A model generated the notes under the pieces. It did no database searches. It was not told the DNA's origin and saw only the letters and a list, made by a program, of their open reading frames with translations. Below are positions 1 to 8,236 of a stretch of DNA of 64,000 nt, in pieces. The DNA lies in NCBI RefSeq assembly GCF_030053895.1, contig NZ_CP125781.1, forward strand, positions 2,232,001 to 2,296,000, read 5' to 3'. Position numbers and translations under genes: made by a program. Numbering within the stretch: the first letter of the stretch is position 1; every line of letters starts with the position of its first letter. Origin of the DNA: Trabulsiella odontotermitis. Lineage in GTDB: Bacteria > Pseudomonadota > Gammaproteobacteria > Enterobacterales > Enterobacteriaceae.

Positions 1-275
1 TCAACTGGCTGCGCTATATGGAAATTTCCCGCTCGTGGACCCGTATCAATTTAGATAATCTGGGGTTGTTAACCCTCACGGCGACGATCACCGGCATCAG
101 CCATGTGGAAGGGAAAAGCAATACGGTACACCTGAACTATACCCATGAAGAAAATGTCTTCGACCTGTGGCGCAGCCTGCGTTTTGGCGACAATTTACAG
201 GCGTGGCTTGAACAAAATGCGGCGCTACCCGCGCTACGCTGCGCAGGCGGCAAGGAATGTAAGGAGCAACAATAA
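1..275 (+). CDS. ydbH: YdbH, C-terminal fragment (AsmA-like intermembrane lipid-transport protein)
   Basis: This is the last 90 residues of a gene that begins before the window; the reading frame is open from base 3. I identify it as YdbH mainly from context: ynbE and ydbL follow directly and feaR, feaB and tynA come next, as in E. coli. YdbH is a large AsmA-like protein anchored in the inner membrane. In E. coli it is redundant with TamB and YhdP in moving phospholipid to the outer membrane. The stop codon overlaps the ynbE start by one base (TAATG), so the two are translationally coupled. The visible piece has no distinctive motif and could not be named without its neighbours. Confidence 0.85.
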   Translation, partial: NWLRYMEISRSWTRINLDNLGLLTLTATITGISHVEGKSNTVHLNYTHEENVFDLWRSLRFGDNLQAWLEQNAALPALRCAGGKECKEQQ

Positions 276-466
276 TGAGAATGTTAACCGTCCTGCTGTG
301 CGCAGCGGCGGCCATGATGCTGGCAGCCTGCACACCGCGTATTGAAGTCGCCGCGCCAAAGGAGCCGATTACCATCAATATGAATGTCAAAATTGAGCAT
401 GAGATCCATATCAAGGTGGATAAGGACGTTGAAAACCTGCTGAAATCGCGCAGCGATCTGTTCTGA
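275..466 (+). CDS. ynbE: YnbE, small outer-membrane lipoprotein partner of YdbH
   Basis: A 63-residue protein with a lipoprotein signal peptide: a short hydrophobic stretch ends in the lipobox LAAC, giving Cys19 as the lipidated residue. The mature part is short and rich in alternating polar and hydrophobic residues (ITINMNVKIEHEIHIKV), which fits a beta strand. In E. coli YnbE is reported to pair with the C-terminal end of YdbH and complete a lipid bridge to the outer membrane. The ATG overlaps the ydbH stop, and ydbL follows within 8 bp, so the three form one operon. The residue after the lipidated Cys is Thr, which favours export to the outer membrane. Confidence 0.9.
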   Translation: MRMLTVLLCAAAAMMLAACTPRIEVAAPKEPITINMNVKIEHEIHIKVDKDVENLLKSRSDLF

Positions 467-473
467 GGTGCCG

Positions 474-797
474 ATGAAAAAATTTCTGCTGGCAACACTG
501 ATTAGCCTGAGCCTGATGAGCACCTCCGTACTGGCGCTGACCCTCACCGAGGCGCGGCAGCAGGGGCGCGTGGGCGAAACCCTGAACGGTTATCTGGCGC
601 CGATCGCCCAGGATAAAGAGACCCTGGCGCTGGTGAAAAACATTAACGATGCCCGTAGCGAAAGCTATCAACAACTGGCGGACAGCAATAATCTGCCGGT
701 CGATGAAGTGGCGAAAATGGCCGGGAAAAAACTGGTCGCCCGCGCGCAGCCTGGCGAGTACGTAAAAGGGCTTAATGGTAAGTGGCTGAAGAAATAA
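474..797 (+). CDS. ydbL: YdbL, periplasmic DUF1318 protein of the YdbH-YnbE operon
   Basis: A 107-residue secreted protein. The N-terminus (MKKFLLATLISLSLMSTSVLA) is a Sec signal peptide ending in an AXA-like site. The rest is the DUF1318 domain with the repeated phrase ARQQGRVGET and LVARAQPGEYVKGLNG. I place the start at the ATG at 474, not the GTG at 468, because TGAGG at 464-468 is correctly spaced only for the ATG. In E. coli YdbL is thought to modulate YnbE assembly on YdbH. The stop codon abuts the stop of convergent feaR with no spacer base. Confidence 0.88.
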   Translation: MKKFLLATLISLSLMSTSVLALTLTEARQQGRVGETLNGYLAPIAQDKETLALVKNINDARSESYQQLADSNNLPVDEVAKMAGKKLVARAQPGEYVKGLNGKWLKK

Positions 798-1706
798 TTA
801 CCGGTAGCGCTTGCGGTATTCCCCCGGCGATAACCCGAAACGCTGCTTAAACGCCGTTGAAAAATGGCTGTGGTCGGTAAAGCCCCAGCGGTAACCAATT
901 CCCGCCAGTTTTTCATCATCATGCGCATTGCGCAGCGCCTGCGCGCAGAGGTCGAGACGACGATTTTTAATGTACTGCGCCACCACCAGCCCTTTATCTG
1001 CGAACATCCGGTACAAACTGCGTACCGACATGCCGGTTTCACTGGCCAGCCATTCCGGGCGCAACTGCTCTGACTGAATGTATTCATCAATCAGCGCCAT
1101 GATTTTCTGATATTGACGATCGCGACGCGTGGGTATGGCGTCCTGTTGATACAGTACCGGACGCAACAGGCAGATGATGGCTTCCAGCGCTGCCTCGCTT
1201 TCATTCTCATTCATTCCCGGGCTGGTCATGCTTTCCTGCAACAGACGGTGGCTCAGTTGCACCATCGGCAGGGTTTTCGCCAGCCGCGTTGCGTTGCTGA
1301 TTGTTCTCAGACGCGTCTGTTGTTCCAGCTTCTGGCGCGGCAATAACAGCGAGACCTGGCGCGACGTTTGCTGCCAGTAAAAAGAGCAGGGGCGCGCGGC
1401 GTCGATAAGCGTGATATCACCGGCTTCGAGGATCACCTGCCGGTCATCCTGCTCCATTACTGCCTGTCCTTCGAGCTGAAACACGGTATAAAACCAGGTG
1501 TCATTACCGCGCCTGATCTCCTCCTGCGAACGGTACAGATTCACCCCGCGAGTGGTCACAGTGCTCAGTTTTAACCCCCGCGCATATCCGGATTCGATCT
1601 CACCGTAAAACTTTCCGTCCAGCGGACGTGCGGCAAAGTTTCCACATAGCTGGTTGACCTTCGCCAGCCATGCCCGATAACTCTCTTTGTCGTCTGCCTG
1701 CGTCAT
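798..1706 (-). CDS. feaR: FeaR, AraC/XylS-family activator of aromatic amine catabolism
   Basis: A 302-residue regulator with an N-terminal AraC-type ligand domain and a C-terminal double helix-turn-helix: the first around GMSVRSLYRMF, the second in GIGYRWGFTDHSHFSTAFKQRFGLSP. FeaR of E. coli is 301 residues and activates tynA and feaB in response to aromatic amines or their aldehydes. The frame is open further upstream, but MTQADDKESY at 1706 gives the family length and replaces a low-complexity upstream extension. It is divergent from feaB, as in E. coli. FeaR-like sites lie in the 233-bp intergenic region. Confidence 0.93.
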   Translation of the reverse strand: MTQADDKESYRAWLAKVNQLCGNFAARPLDGKFYGEIESGYARGLKLSTVTTRGVNLYRSQEEIRRGNDTWFYTVFQLEGQAVMEQDDRQVILEAGDITLIDAARPCSFYWQQTSRQVSLLLPRQKLEQQTRLRTISNATRLAKTLPMVQLSHRLLQESMTSPGMNENESEAALEAIICLLRPVLYQQDAIPTRRDRQYQKIMALIDEYIQSEQLRPEWLASETGMSVRSLYRMFADKGLVVAQYIKNRRLDLCAQALRNAHDDEKLAGIGYRWGFTDHSHFSTAFKQRFGLSPGEYRKRYR

Positions 1707-1843
1707 AGACCATCCAGGTGGGAAAATTGTTTTATTATTGTTGCTGTTATGTTGATTAAAACAACCCCGTGCTGGCAACTATATGAAAGAACTATTACCC
1801 CCGGCACACTTTTGCGGCATAAAAAAATGCCGTTTGCAGTACC

Positions 1844-1880
1844 TGTCACAGCGGTAAAAACGAATGTCATGGAGAAAAAA
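1844..1880 (+). promoter_or_regulatory. Tandem FeaR-like binding sites upstream of feaB
   Basis: Two direct copies of TGTCA followed after eight bases by AAA: TGTCA at 1844-1848 with AAA at 1857-1859, and TGTCA at 1865-1869 with AAA at 1878-1880. They are 21 bp apart, two helical turns. The published E. coli FeaR motif, as I recall it, is TGNCA-N8-AAA, so both copies fit. They lie 60-96 bp before the feaB start, where an activator would sit. The match is by eye, and the AAA parts sit in A-rich DNA, which weakens it. Confidence 0.5.
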
Positions 1881-1939
1881 GCGCGATCTGCTATCCGCCC
1901 CTAGACTGAATGCACTATTGGTGAAAATAAGGAGTGGGT

Positions 1940-3439
1940 ATGTCCGGTTCTCAGGTCGCAACGCTTGCCAGCGTGCAGATGTTTCTGGATCGTCAGCATG
2001 GTCTTTATATTGATGGGGGACAGCAGGCGGCACAAAGTGAAAAGCGCTTAACGATCTACAACCCGGCCACCGGCGAGCCCATCGCCACCACCGTCGATGC
2101 CAGCGCTGCTGATGTTGATAAGGCGGTAATGTCGGCATGGAAAGCGTTTGTCGCCCGCACCTGGGCGGGGCGTTTACCGGCAGAGCGTGAGCGCATCCTG
2201 CTGCGTTTCGCCGATCTGGTTGAGCAGCATACGGAAGAACTGGCGCAGCTCGAAACGCTCGAGCAGGGAAAATCCATTCATATCTCGCGTGCCTTCGAAG
2301 TGGGCTGCACCCTGAACTGGATGCGCTACACCGCCGGGCTGACCACCAAAATCACCGGCAGCACGCTGGATGTTTCCATTCCGATGCCGGAAGGGGCACG
2401 TTATCAGGCGTGGACACGTAAAGAGCCCGTTGGCGTCGTCGCCGGGATCGTGCCGTGGAATTTCCCGCTGATGATTGGCATGTGGAAGGTGATGCCTGCG
2501 CTGGCGGCAGGCTGTTCAATCGTCATTAAACCGTCGGAAACCACGCCACTGACGCTGCTACGCGTGGCCGAACTGGCGACCGAAGCGGGGATCCCGGACG
2601 GTGTGTTCAACGTGGTGACCGGTAGCGGCAGCGAGTGCGGCGCAGCGCTGACCTCGCACCCGCAGGTGGCGAAAGTGAGCTTTACCGGTTCAACGGCAAC
2701 CGGCAAACAGATCGCCCGCAGCGCCGCCGACCGCCTGACCCGTGTCACGCTGGAGCTCGGCGGTAAAAATCCGGCAATCGTACTGAAAGACGCCGACCCG
2801 CAGTGGGTCATTGAAGGGCTGATGACCGGCAGTTTTCTCAATCAGGGGCAGGTATGCGCCGCCAGCTCGCGGATCTACATCGAAGCGCCGTTGTTCGACA
2901 ATCTGGTGAGTGGCTTTGAACAGGCGGTGAAATCGCTGAACGTCGGGCCAGGTATGTCTGAAACGGCGCACATCAACCCGCTGGTGTCTCGGGCGCACTG
3001 CGACAAAGTGCAGGCATTTTTGCATGAAGCGCAACAAAATAACGCTGAGCTGTTGAGCGGCAGCGCCGGGCCTGGGGGGAACGGGTACTATGTCGCGCCA
3101 ACGCTGGTGGTCAATCCCGATGCCAGCCTGCGGTTGACCCGCGAAGAAGTGTTCGGCCCGGTGGTAAATCTGGTCCGTGTCGCTGATGGCGAAGAAGCAC
3201 TGCAACTGGCGAACGACACTGAATACGGACTGACCGCCAGCGTCTGGACGCGCGACCTGTCGGCGGCACTATCCTGGAGCGATCGTCTGCAGGCGGGAAC
3301 CGTGTGGATCAACAGCCACACGCTGATCGACGCCAACCTGCCATTCGGCGGCATGAAACAGTCTGGCACTGGCCGCGATTTCGGCCCCGACTGGCTGGAC
3401 GGCTGGTGTGAAACGAAGTCGGTGTGCGTGCGGTATTAA
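1940..3439 (+). CDS. feaB: FeaB, NAD-dependent phenylacetaldehyde dehydrogenase
   Basis: A 499-residue aldehyde dehydrogenase, the same length as E. coli FeaB and very close to it in sequence. It oxidises phenylacetaldehyde and related arylacetaldehydes to phenylacetate in the cytoplasm and so feeds the paa cluster downstream. Family residues are all present: Asn174 in VPWNFP, the general base Glu272 in LELGGK and the nucleophile Cys306 in GQVC. The start is the ATG at 1940, behind AAGGAG at 1929-1934; a GTG at 1934 would lie inside that ribosome site. It is monocistronic, divergent from feaR, and ends at a terminator shared with tynA. Confidence 0.96.
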   Translation: MSGSQVATLASVQMFLDRQHGLYIDGGQQAAQSEKRLTIYNPATGEPIATTVDASAADVDKAVMSAWKAFVARTWAGRLPAERERILLRFADLVEQHTEELAQLETLEQGKSIHISRAFEVGCTLNWMRYTAGLTTKITGSTLDVSIPMPEGARYQAWTRKEPVGVVAGIVPWNFPLMIGMWKVMPALAAGCSIVIKPSETTPLTLLRVAELATEAGIPDGVFNVVTGSGSECGAALTSHPQVAKVSFTGSTATGKQIARSAADRLTRVTLELGGKNPAIVLKDADPQWVIEGLMTGSFLNQGQVCAASSRIYIEAPLFDNLVSGFEQAVKSLNVGPGMSETAHINPLVSRAHCDKVQAFLHEAQQNNAELLSGSAGPGGNGYYVAPTLVVNPDASLRLTREEVFGPVVNLVRVADGEEALQLANDTEYGLTASVWTRDLSAALSWSDRLQAGTVWINSHTLIDANLPFGGMKQSGTGRDFGPDWLDGWCETKSVCVRY

Positions 3440-3452
3440 CCATCTGAATAAC

Positions 3453-3476
3453 AAAGGGGCTTTCGCCCCTTTTTTT
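3453..3476. terminator. Bidirectional terminator between feaB and tynA
   Basis: An 8-bp stem AAAGGGGC / GCCCCTTT with loop TTTC is followed by a T run on the + strand and, read in reverse, by an A-rich/T-rich flank. It sits between the convergent feaB and tynA stop codons and overlaps the tynA stop. Confidence 0.85.
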
Positions 3477-5736
3477 ATTTCTGCTTTTCCCCCAGCGTCG
3501 GGGTTTCATCGAAGAAGTTCCACGGTTTCAGCAGCGCATGTACCCACTCTGTCGGCATGATCGGCCACTCTTCGGCGCGGGCGACGTGAGTCGTGCCGGT
3601 CGTGATCCATACCACATCATCATGATTATCCAGTGATTCATCATCTTTGCTGTACTGTCCCAGCCCGGTATCATGCGTTGAACGATTCGGGTATTTTCCT
3701 TCCGGGAAACGTTCGTCCGGGCGGTAACGTGTCACCCATAGCTGTTTATCCATAAAGCTCAGGCGATGGTAAATCCACTCGTCCGGGGCGAATTTCGCGC
3801 CGGTCGCCACCGGGTGTGTGCCGCCCGCGTAAGGGATAATCTGGTACGACACCGGGTTGCCCATGCGGTTTTCTTTGCTGGTATTGCTGAGCAGGCGGAT
3901 GGTCCCCGGGTCAAATTTCTGCGCTGCCTGTTGTTCGCTGTCGATGGTGTACTGATTCACCTGCATGGTGCTGGTGCGTGGGCCGTCAGCGGTGTTTGGC
4001 TTCACGTCAGGATCCATCGCCACCAGTCGGTTATTTTCGCCGTCAACATCGAGGTCGAGACGGAAATTGTAGATATGCTGGTGCGTGGTGCCGACGATGT
4101 TATGGTCGATCAGCGTGCCGTAACGGGTATCGTCTTTCGCCGACGGGTCGTGCATGGTTTTCGCCTTCACGCCTTTCACCGCTTCAATACCGGTCGCACC
4201 GGCATCGATGCCGATAGTGCCGTTTTCATGGAAGATCCAGTCGAAGATGTAATCGTAGTTGCCAACGGTGCTGATCCAGCGGATCACCAGTTCGCGGCGT
4301 TCGCTGCTGACGTTCGGTTTACCCAACTCCTGATGCTTATACTCCGGCCCGGCGTAGCGTTCGAACACGGCGATGGCGCGTGGAATGTCCATCGGCGCAC
4401 CGGCATAGTCGGCAATAGTTTCATCAAGCAGCACGGCATTGGACGGCGCGTCTTTCCCGCGCACAATCGGCGAGGTCAGGGTGCCCATACCGTAATCACC
4501 AGAATCGAGATAAGCTTTGAAATACCAGCCGATATCCGGGTCGCCGTAAGGAACAATCATCCCGCCGAGCGAGCCTTCGTACATGATTTTGCGCTTTTTG
4601 CCGTTGTCGTTATATGTCACGGTTGACAGAACCGGTCCGACGCGCGAGTTCAGGCGGAGGTGGAAATCCCAGTTCTGCCAGTGGATCATATCGCCGGTGA
4701 TGGTGTAGTTCTTCCCCTCGGGTTCGACGATCTCCAGCGGTTTCAGCGCCGGTTTTACGCGGTCACGGCCATCATACGGGCGCGGCGTCAGCGGCACCGG
4801 GATCACCGGACCTTCCTCAATCTTAATAATCTTCTTCTGTTCGAGATCAACCACCGCCACCAGATTTTCAATCGGGTGCGCCCAGTAGTTACCATCGCCA
4901 ACGTCGAGATAACTGATGACTTTCAGCAAACGGGCATCCTGTTTCAGGCCATCTTTGCCATCAAAATAGCCGACGGTGAGCGGGGTAGTGATGACCTTTT
5001 TCGGATCGTCGATGCCGTGCTTTTTCAGCACCTGCGCAAACTCGCTGCTGTTATCAATGACGCTTTGCACGGTGGCGAAATCATCCAGCAGCACCATACC
5101 GTGCGCGTCTTTGACAGGCTGCCAGGAAGTCACTTTTTTATTCTGCAGATCAACCACGCCTTCGATGACATGTTTGCCGTCGAGCATAATAACGTTCGCT
5201 TCGCGCGGCGTGTTGACCGCTTTGCCGGTCAGGGCGAAATCCCAGACCGCAGTTTTATCCGGCTCACGCAGCGAGATCTCGGTAAAGCGGGTGTTGGGTT
5301 TAAAATCCGGCGCGGCTTTGACAATCTCTACCGCCGCGCGGATCTCATCCGCCGTCAGCGAGTTGAGCGGGTGCGGCTTTTTCTCCACCTGAAAGGTCTG
5401 GTCGAGCCCTGACTGAAACACCTCATTGATGAAAGTGTCGGAAATCCAGGCTTTATTCTCTTTCATCACCACCGGCACCTGCAGCGTTAACGGCTTGCCA
5501 TTGACGATGGCGGTTTTGGCGCCCGGTTTCACTTTGACGTACGCGCCATCTTTGATCAGGGTAAAAACCTGGGCGTAATCATCCCACTGCACGTCAGCGC
5601 CGAAATCCTGTAGCGTTTTGTCCATCGGCACCCTGTGCACCTCGCCACCGTGGGCGAAGGCCGGAGACTGCCAGGTGCAACACAGCGCAACAGCCAGCGC
5701 CGTTTTGCGGAGGGAGAAAAAAGAGCGGCTTCCCAT
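3475..5736 (-). CDS. tynA: TynA, periplasmic copper amine oxidase
   Basis: A 753-residue primary amine oxidase (E. coli TynA is 757). It converts phenylethylamine, tyramine and similar amines to aldehyde, ammonia and hydrogen peroxide in the periplasm. The signal peptide runs to about residue 28 (SPAFA). The topaquinone precursor is Tyr494 in VGNYDYIFDW, and the likely catalytic base is Asp411 in AYLDSGDYG. The copper ligands include the His-Gln-His of TTHQHIYNF plus a later His. The frame is open well upstream, but only MGSRSFFSLRK gives a proper export signal. It is transcribed towards feaB, and its aldehyde product is the FeaB substrate. Confidence 0.96.
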   Translation of the reverse strand: MGSRSFFSLRKTALAVALCCTWQSPAFAHGGEVHRVPMDKTLQDFGADVQWDDYAQVFTLIKDGAYVKVKPGAKTAIVNGKPLTLQVPVVMKENKAWISDTFINEVFQSGLDQTFQVEKKPHPLNSLTADEIRAAVEIVKAAPDFKPNTRFTEISLREPDKTAVWDFALTGKAVNTPREANVIMLDGKHVIEGVVDLQNKKVTSWQPVKDAHGMVLLDDFATVQSVIDNSSEFAQVLKKHGIDDPKKVITTPLTVGYFDGKDGLKQDARLLKVISYLDVGDGNYWAHPIENLVAVVDLEQKKIIKIEEGPVIPVPLTPRPYDGRDRVKPALKPLEIVEPEGKNYTITGDMIHWQNWDFHLRLNSRVGPVLSTVTYNDNGKKRKIMYEGSLGGMIVPYGDPDIGWYFKAYLDSGDYGMGTLTSPIVRGKDAPSNAVLLDETIADYAGAPMDIPRAIAVFERYAGPEYKHQELGKPNVSSERRELVIRWISTVGNYDYIFDWIFHENGTIGIDAGATGIEAVKGVKAKTMHDPSAKDDTRYGTLIDHNIVGTTHQHIYNFRLDLDVDGENNRLVAMDPDVKPNTADGPRTSTMQVNQYTIDSEQQAAQKFDPGTIRLLSNTSKENRMGNPVSYQIIPYAGGTHPVATGAKFAPDEWIYHRLSFMDKQLWVTRYRPDERFPEGKYPNRSTHDTGLGQYSKDDESLDNHDDVVWITTGTTHVARAEEWPIMPTEWVHALLKPWNFFDETPTLGEKQK

Positions 5737-5869
5737 GTTTGACCTCGTCTTATTGTTTTGTTGTGTGATGAGTGTTGTGACAGCGTTATCCTGACAGGCA
5801 GACGCGCAAAGGTGTTTGCCTGCTGCTGCCAGGTTGTTTGTCAGATGTGCCAGGTTGGGAAGTTTTTGC

Positions 5870-5898
5870 GTGCCGGGCAGGTGAATGCTACCCGGCAC
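5870..5898. repeat. REP-like palindrome between paaZ and tynA
   Basis: Perfect 8-bp inverted arms GTGCCGGG (5870-5877) and CCCGGCAC (5891-5898) flank a 13-base loop just after the paaZ stop on the minus strand. The arms resemble the CCGGC-type core of enterobacterial REP elements, and a related element lies at 35327-35354. It may protect the paaZ transcript end. Confidence 0.6.
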
Positions 5899-5910
5899 GG
5901 TTACTGCAGA

Positions 5911-7950
5911 TCAGAGGTCGCCGGTCTGGCGTGCGACCAGGGTGAGAATAGAGTAGAGCGCCACCGTTTGCTGATGCTGATTGAAAATCTCGACTGCCCA
6001 TTCCACCACGCCGGTCGGTCTCTCTTCAGCGGTTTTCTGTCGTTTCACCGTCTTGCGTTTGCAGGTCAGGCGCACCTGAATGGTGTCGCCAGGTTTCACC
6101 GGCTCGATAAAGCGCAGGTTTTCCATGCCGTAATTGGCGATGACCGGCCCGACGCCATCATCCACGAACAGCCCGGCGGCGGCGGAAATCACAAAATAGC
6201 CGTGCACCACGCGCTCGCCAAACAGCGATTCTGCCGCCGCGATTTTATCCATGTGGGCGTAGAAGTGATCGCCGCTCAGGCAGGCAAAATTGACGATATC
6301 CGCTTCGGTCATGGTCCGGCGCGGCGTCAGCAAGCTGTCGCCCGGTTGCAGCTCCTCGAAATATTTACGGAACGGATGGATACGGTCTTCCACCACCTGC
6401 GCGCCGCGTACCCATTGCTTGCTGATGGCGGCGAGCATCGTCGGGCTTCCCTGAATTGCCGTACGCTGCATGTAGTGTTTCACCGCCCGCAAACCGCCCA
6501 GCTCTTCGCCGCCACCGGCGCGCCCCGGGCCGCCATGTACCAGTTGCGGCAGCGGTGAACCATGTCCGGTGGATTCTTTCGATGATTCCTCATTCAGCAC
6601 CTGAATACGGCCATGCGCCCGCGCCGCGCCGAGGATAAACGCCCGCGCCAGTTCGCCGTCTGCGGTAACCAGCGTTCCGGCGAGGCTGCCTTGCCCGGCA
6701 CGGGCCAGCGCCAGCGAATGTTCACGATCGCGATAGGGCATCAGCGTAGCGACAGGACCAAAGGCTTCCGTCGCATGCACCGCAGGGGTCTCGTCCGGTT
6801 GTGGACACCACAGCAGTGTCGGCGGGAAAAACGCGCCGGCAGTACTGAGATCGGCCTTGCCGCCGAGACGGATTTCACAACCCGCTGCAACCAGCGCGTT
6901 CACCCGTTCCTGGACGTCCTGACGCTGTTCGGCATTGACCAGCGCGCCCATTTTTACCCCTTCCTGCGCCGGATCGCCCACCGTCACTTTTTCCAGTCGT
7001 GCAATCAGTGCGTCGCTCACTGCCTGTACCTGCGCCTGCGGCACAATAATGCGGCGGATCGCGGTACATTTTTGCCCGGCTTTCGCCGTCATTTCCCGCA
7101 CCACTTCGCGAATGAACAGGGCGAATTCCGGCTGCTCCGGCGTGACATCATCGCCGAGCACGCAACAGTTCAGGGAGTCCGCTTCCATCGTGAATGGTAT
7201 TGAATTTGCCACGATAGTGGGGTGAACACGCAGCATCTGGCCGGTTGAGGCCGATCCGGTGAAAGTCACCACATCCTGCGTATCGAGGTGATCCAGCAAG
7301 TCGCCCGCGCTGCCGCAAATCAGGCTGATGGCGCCATCCGGCACCAGACCGCTGTCGACGATGGCTTTCACTATCGCCTGGGTGACCTGCGCCGTTGCGG
7401 TGGCTGGTTTGATGATGGCGGGCATGCCCGCCAGCCACGTCGGCGCGAGTTTTTCCAGCATTCCCCAGCAGGGGAAGTTAAAGGCGTTGATATGTACGGC
7501 GACGCCGATTTTTGACGTCAGCACATGACGGGCGGCAAAACCACCGGCTTTTGACAGCGGGATCAGCTCATCTTCCGGCCACAGGGTGTCGTCCGGCAGT
7601 TCGCGACTGCCAAGCCCGGCATAGGTAAACAGCGTACCGATACCGCCTTCAATATCCACCCAACTGTCGGCCCGCGTGGCGCCGGTTTGTGCCGACAGCG
7701 CGTAAAAGGTCTCTTTCTGCTCCAGCAGATGGCGGGCGATGGCTTTCAGCATCGCCGCGCGCTCAATGAACGTCATTGCCTGTAACGCTTTGCCGCCGTG
7801 CTCAATCGCAAAACGGCGCGCCTGCGCCATGTCGAGGCCTTCACTGCTGACTTCCCACAGCGCGTCGCCGGTAATGGCGTGGTGGATTGCGCGCGCACGG
7901 CCGCGGCCAGTCTGCCACGTGCCGGATAAGTAACTGGTTAACTGCTGCAT
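5911..7950 (-). CDS. paaZ: PaaZ, bifunctional oxepin-CoA hydrolase / semialdehyde dehydrogenase
   Basis: A 679-residue fusion (E. coli 681). The N-terminal aldehyde dehydrogenase domain (about 1-520) has Glu256 in FTMEADSLN and the nucleophile Cys295 in AGQKCTAIRR, at the same positions as in E. coli. The C-terminal MaoC-type hot-dog hydratase (about 540-679) has the active-site phrase CLSGDHFYAH. The hydratase opens oxepin-CoA and the dehydrogenase oxidises the reactive semialdehyde before it cyclises. MQQLTSYLSG at 7950 is the start; the open frame extends 11 codons further but lacks family sequence. The gene is divergent from paaA across a 286-bp control region. Confidence 0.96.
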   Translation of the reverse strand: MQQLTSYLSGTWQTGRGRARAIHHAITGDALWEVSSEGLDMAQARRFAIEHGGKALQAMTFIERAAMLKAIARHLLEQKETFYALSAQTGATRADSWVDIEGGIGTLFTYAGLGSRELPDDTLWPEDELIPLSKAGGFAARHVLTSKIGVAVHINAFNFPCWGMLEKLAPTWLAGMPAIIKPATATAQVTQAIVKAIVDSGLVPDGAISLICGSAGDLLDHLDTQDVVTFTGSASTGQMLRVHPTIVANSIPFTMEADSLNCCVLGDDVTPEQPEFALFIREVVREMTAKAGQKCTAIRRIIVPQAQVQAVSDALIARLEKVTVGDPAQEGVKMGALVNAEQRQDVQERVNALVAAGCEIRLGGKADLSTAGAFFPPTLLWCPQPDETPAVHATEAFGPVATLMPYRDREHSLALARAGQGSLAGTLVTADGELARAFILGAARAHGRIQVLNEESSKESTGHGSPLPQLVHGGPGRAGGGEELGGLRAVKHYMQRTAIQGSPTMLAAISKQWVRGAQVVEDRIHPFRKYFEELQPGDSLLTPRRTMTEADIVNFACLSGDHFYAHMDKIAAAESLFGERVVHGYFVISAAAGLFVDDGVGPVIANYGMENLRFIEPVKPGDTIQVRLTCKRKTVKRQKTAEERPTGVVEWAVEIFNQHQQTVALYSILTLVARQTGDL

Positions 7951-7992
7951 CACCGATCTCCAAAGTGTTACGTTGCATTGCATTACATAGTT

Positions 7993-8005
7993 TGATTATG
8001 AATCA
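7993..8005. promoter_or_regulatory. Candidate PaaX operator on the paaZ side
   Basis: A 13-bp perfect inverted repeat, TGATT-ATG-AATCA, lies 43 bp upstream of the paaZ start. It carries the TGATTC/GAATCA core that PaaX-family repressors recognise, and a second TGATTC/GAATCA pair lies in front of paaA. PaaX is known to repress both divergent paa promoters in E. coli. Assignment is by pattern only. Confidence 0.45.
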
Positions 8006-8107
8006 TAAAAATCAAGGATGAATTTAATAATTTATTAACAATGCGATCGCTGTCCTTATGAGATAAAAAGTTAATGTATTGAAAATACGTAACATTAGTA
8101 AATGAGT

Positions 8108-8123
8108 TGCGAGTGATATCACA
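8108..8123. promoter_or_regulatory. CRP-like site in the paaZ-paaA control region
   Basis: TGCGA-GTGATA-TCACA has the CRP layout TGTGA-N6-TCACA with one mismatch. It lies about midway in the divergent region, 129 bp before the paaA start. Catabolite control of the paa promoters by CRP is established for E. coli, so this is the likely site. Confidence 0.6.
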
Positions 8124-8183
8124 GAAAACATAAACATAATTTGTGGTTTTAGTTAACTCTTATGTAACTTTTATAAAACAAAG

Positions 8184-8223
8184 TGATTCACATGATCATG
8201 ATAAACAGGTTTAACAGGAATCA
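8184..8223. promoter_or_regulatory. Candidate PaaX operator in front of paaA
   Basis: TGATTC (8184-8189) and its inverse GAATCA (8218-8223) are separated by 28 bases and end 13 bp before the paaA GTG. A widely spaced inverted TGATTC pair resembles the PaaX operators described in other bacteria, but I do not remember the exact published E. coli spacing. Two further small palindromes, GTGATTCAC and CATGATCATG, lie in the left half. Confidence 0.4.
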
Positions 8224-8236
8224 TAAAGGTGATGTC

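Noticed and set aside
3766..4626. 286-codon open frame antisense to tynA
   Set aside because: It is a shadow of the high-GC tynA coding strand, with no family features and no ribosome site.
5778..5796. Two TGTCA copies upstream of tynA on the minus strand as FeaR sites
   Set aside because: The AAA at the required distance is missing and the spacing differs from the feaB pair.
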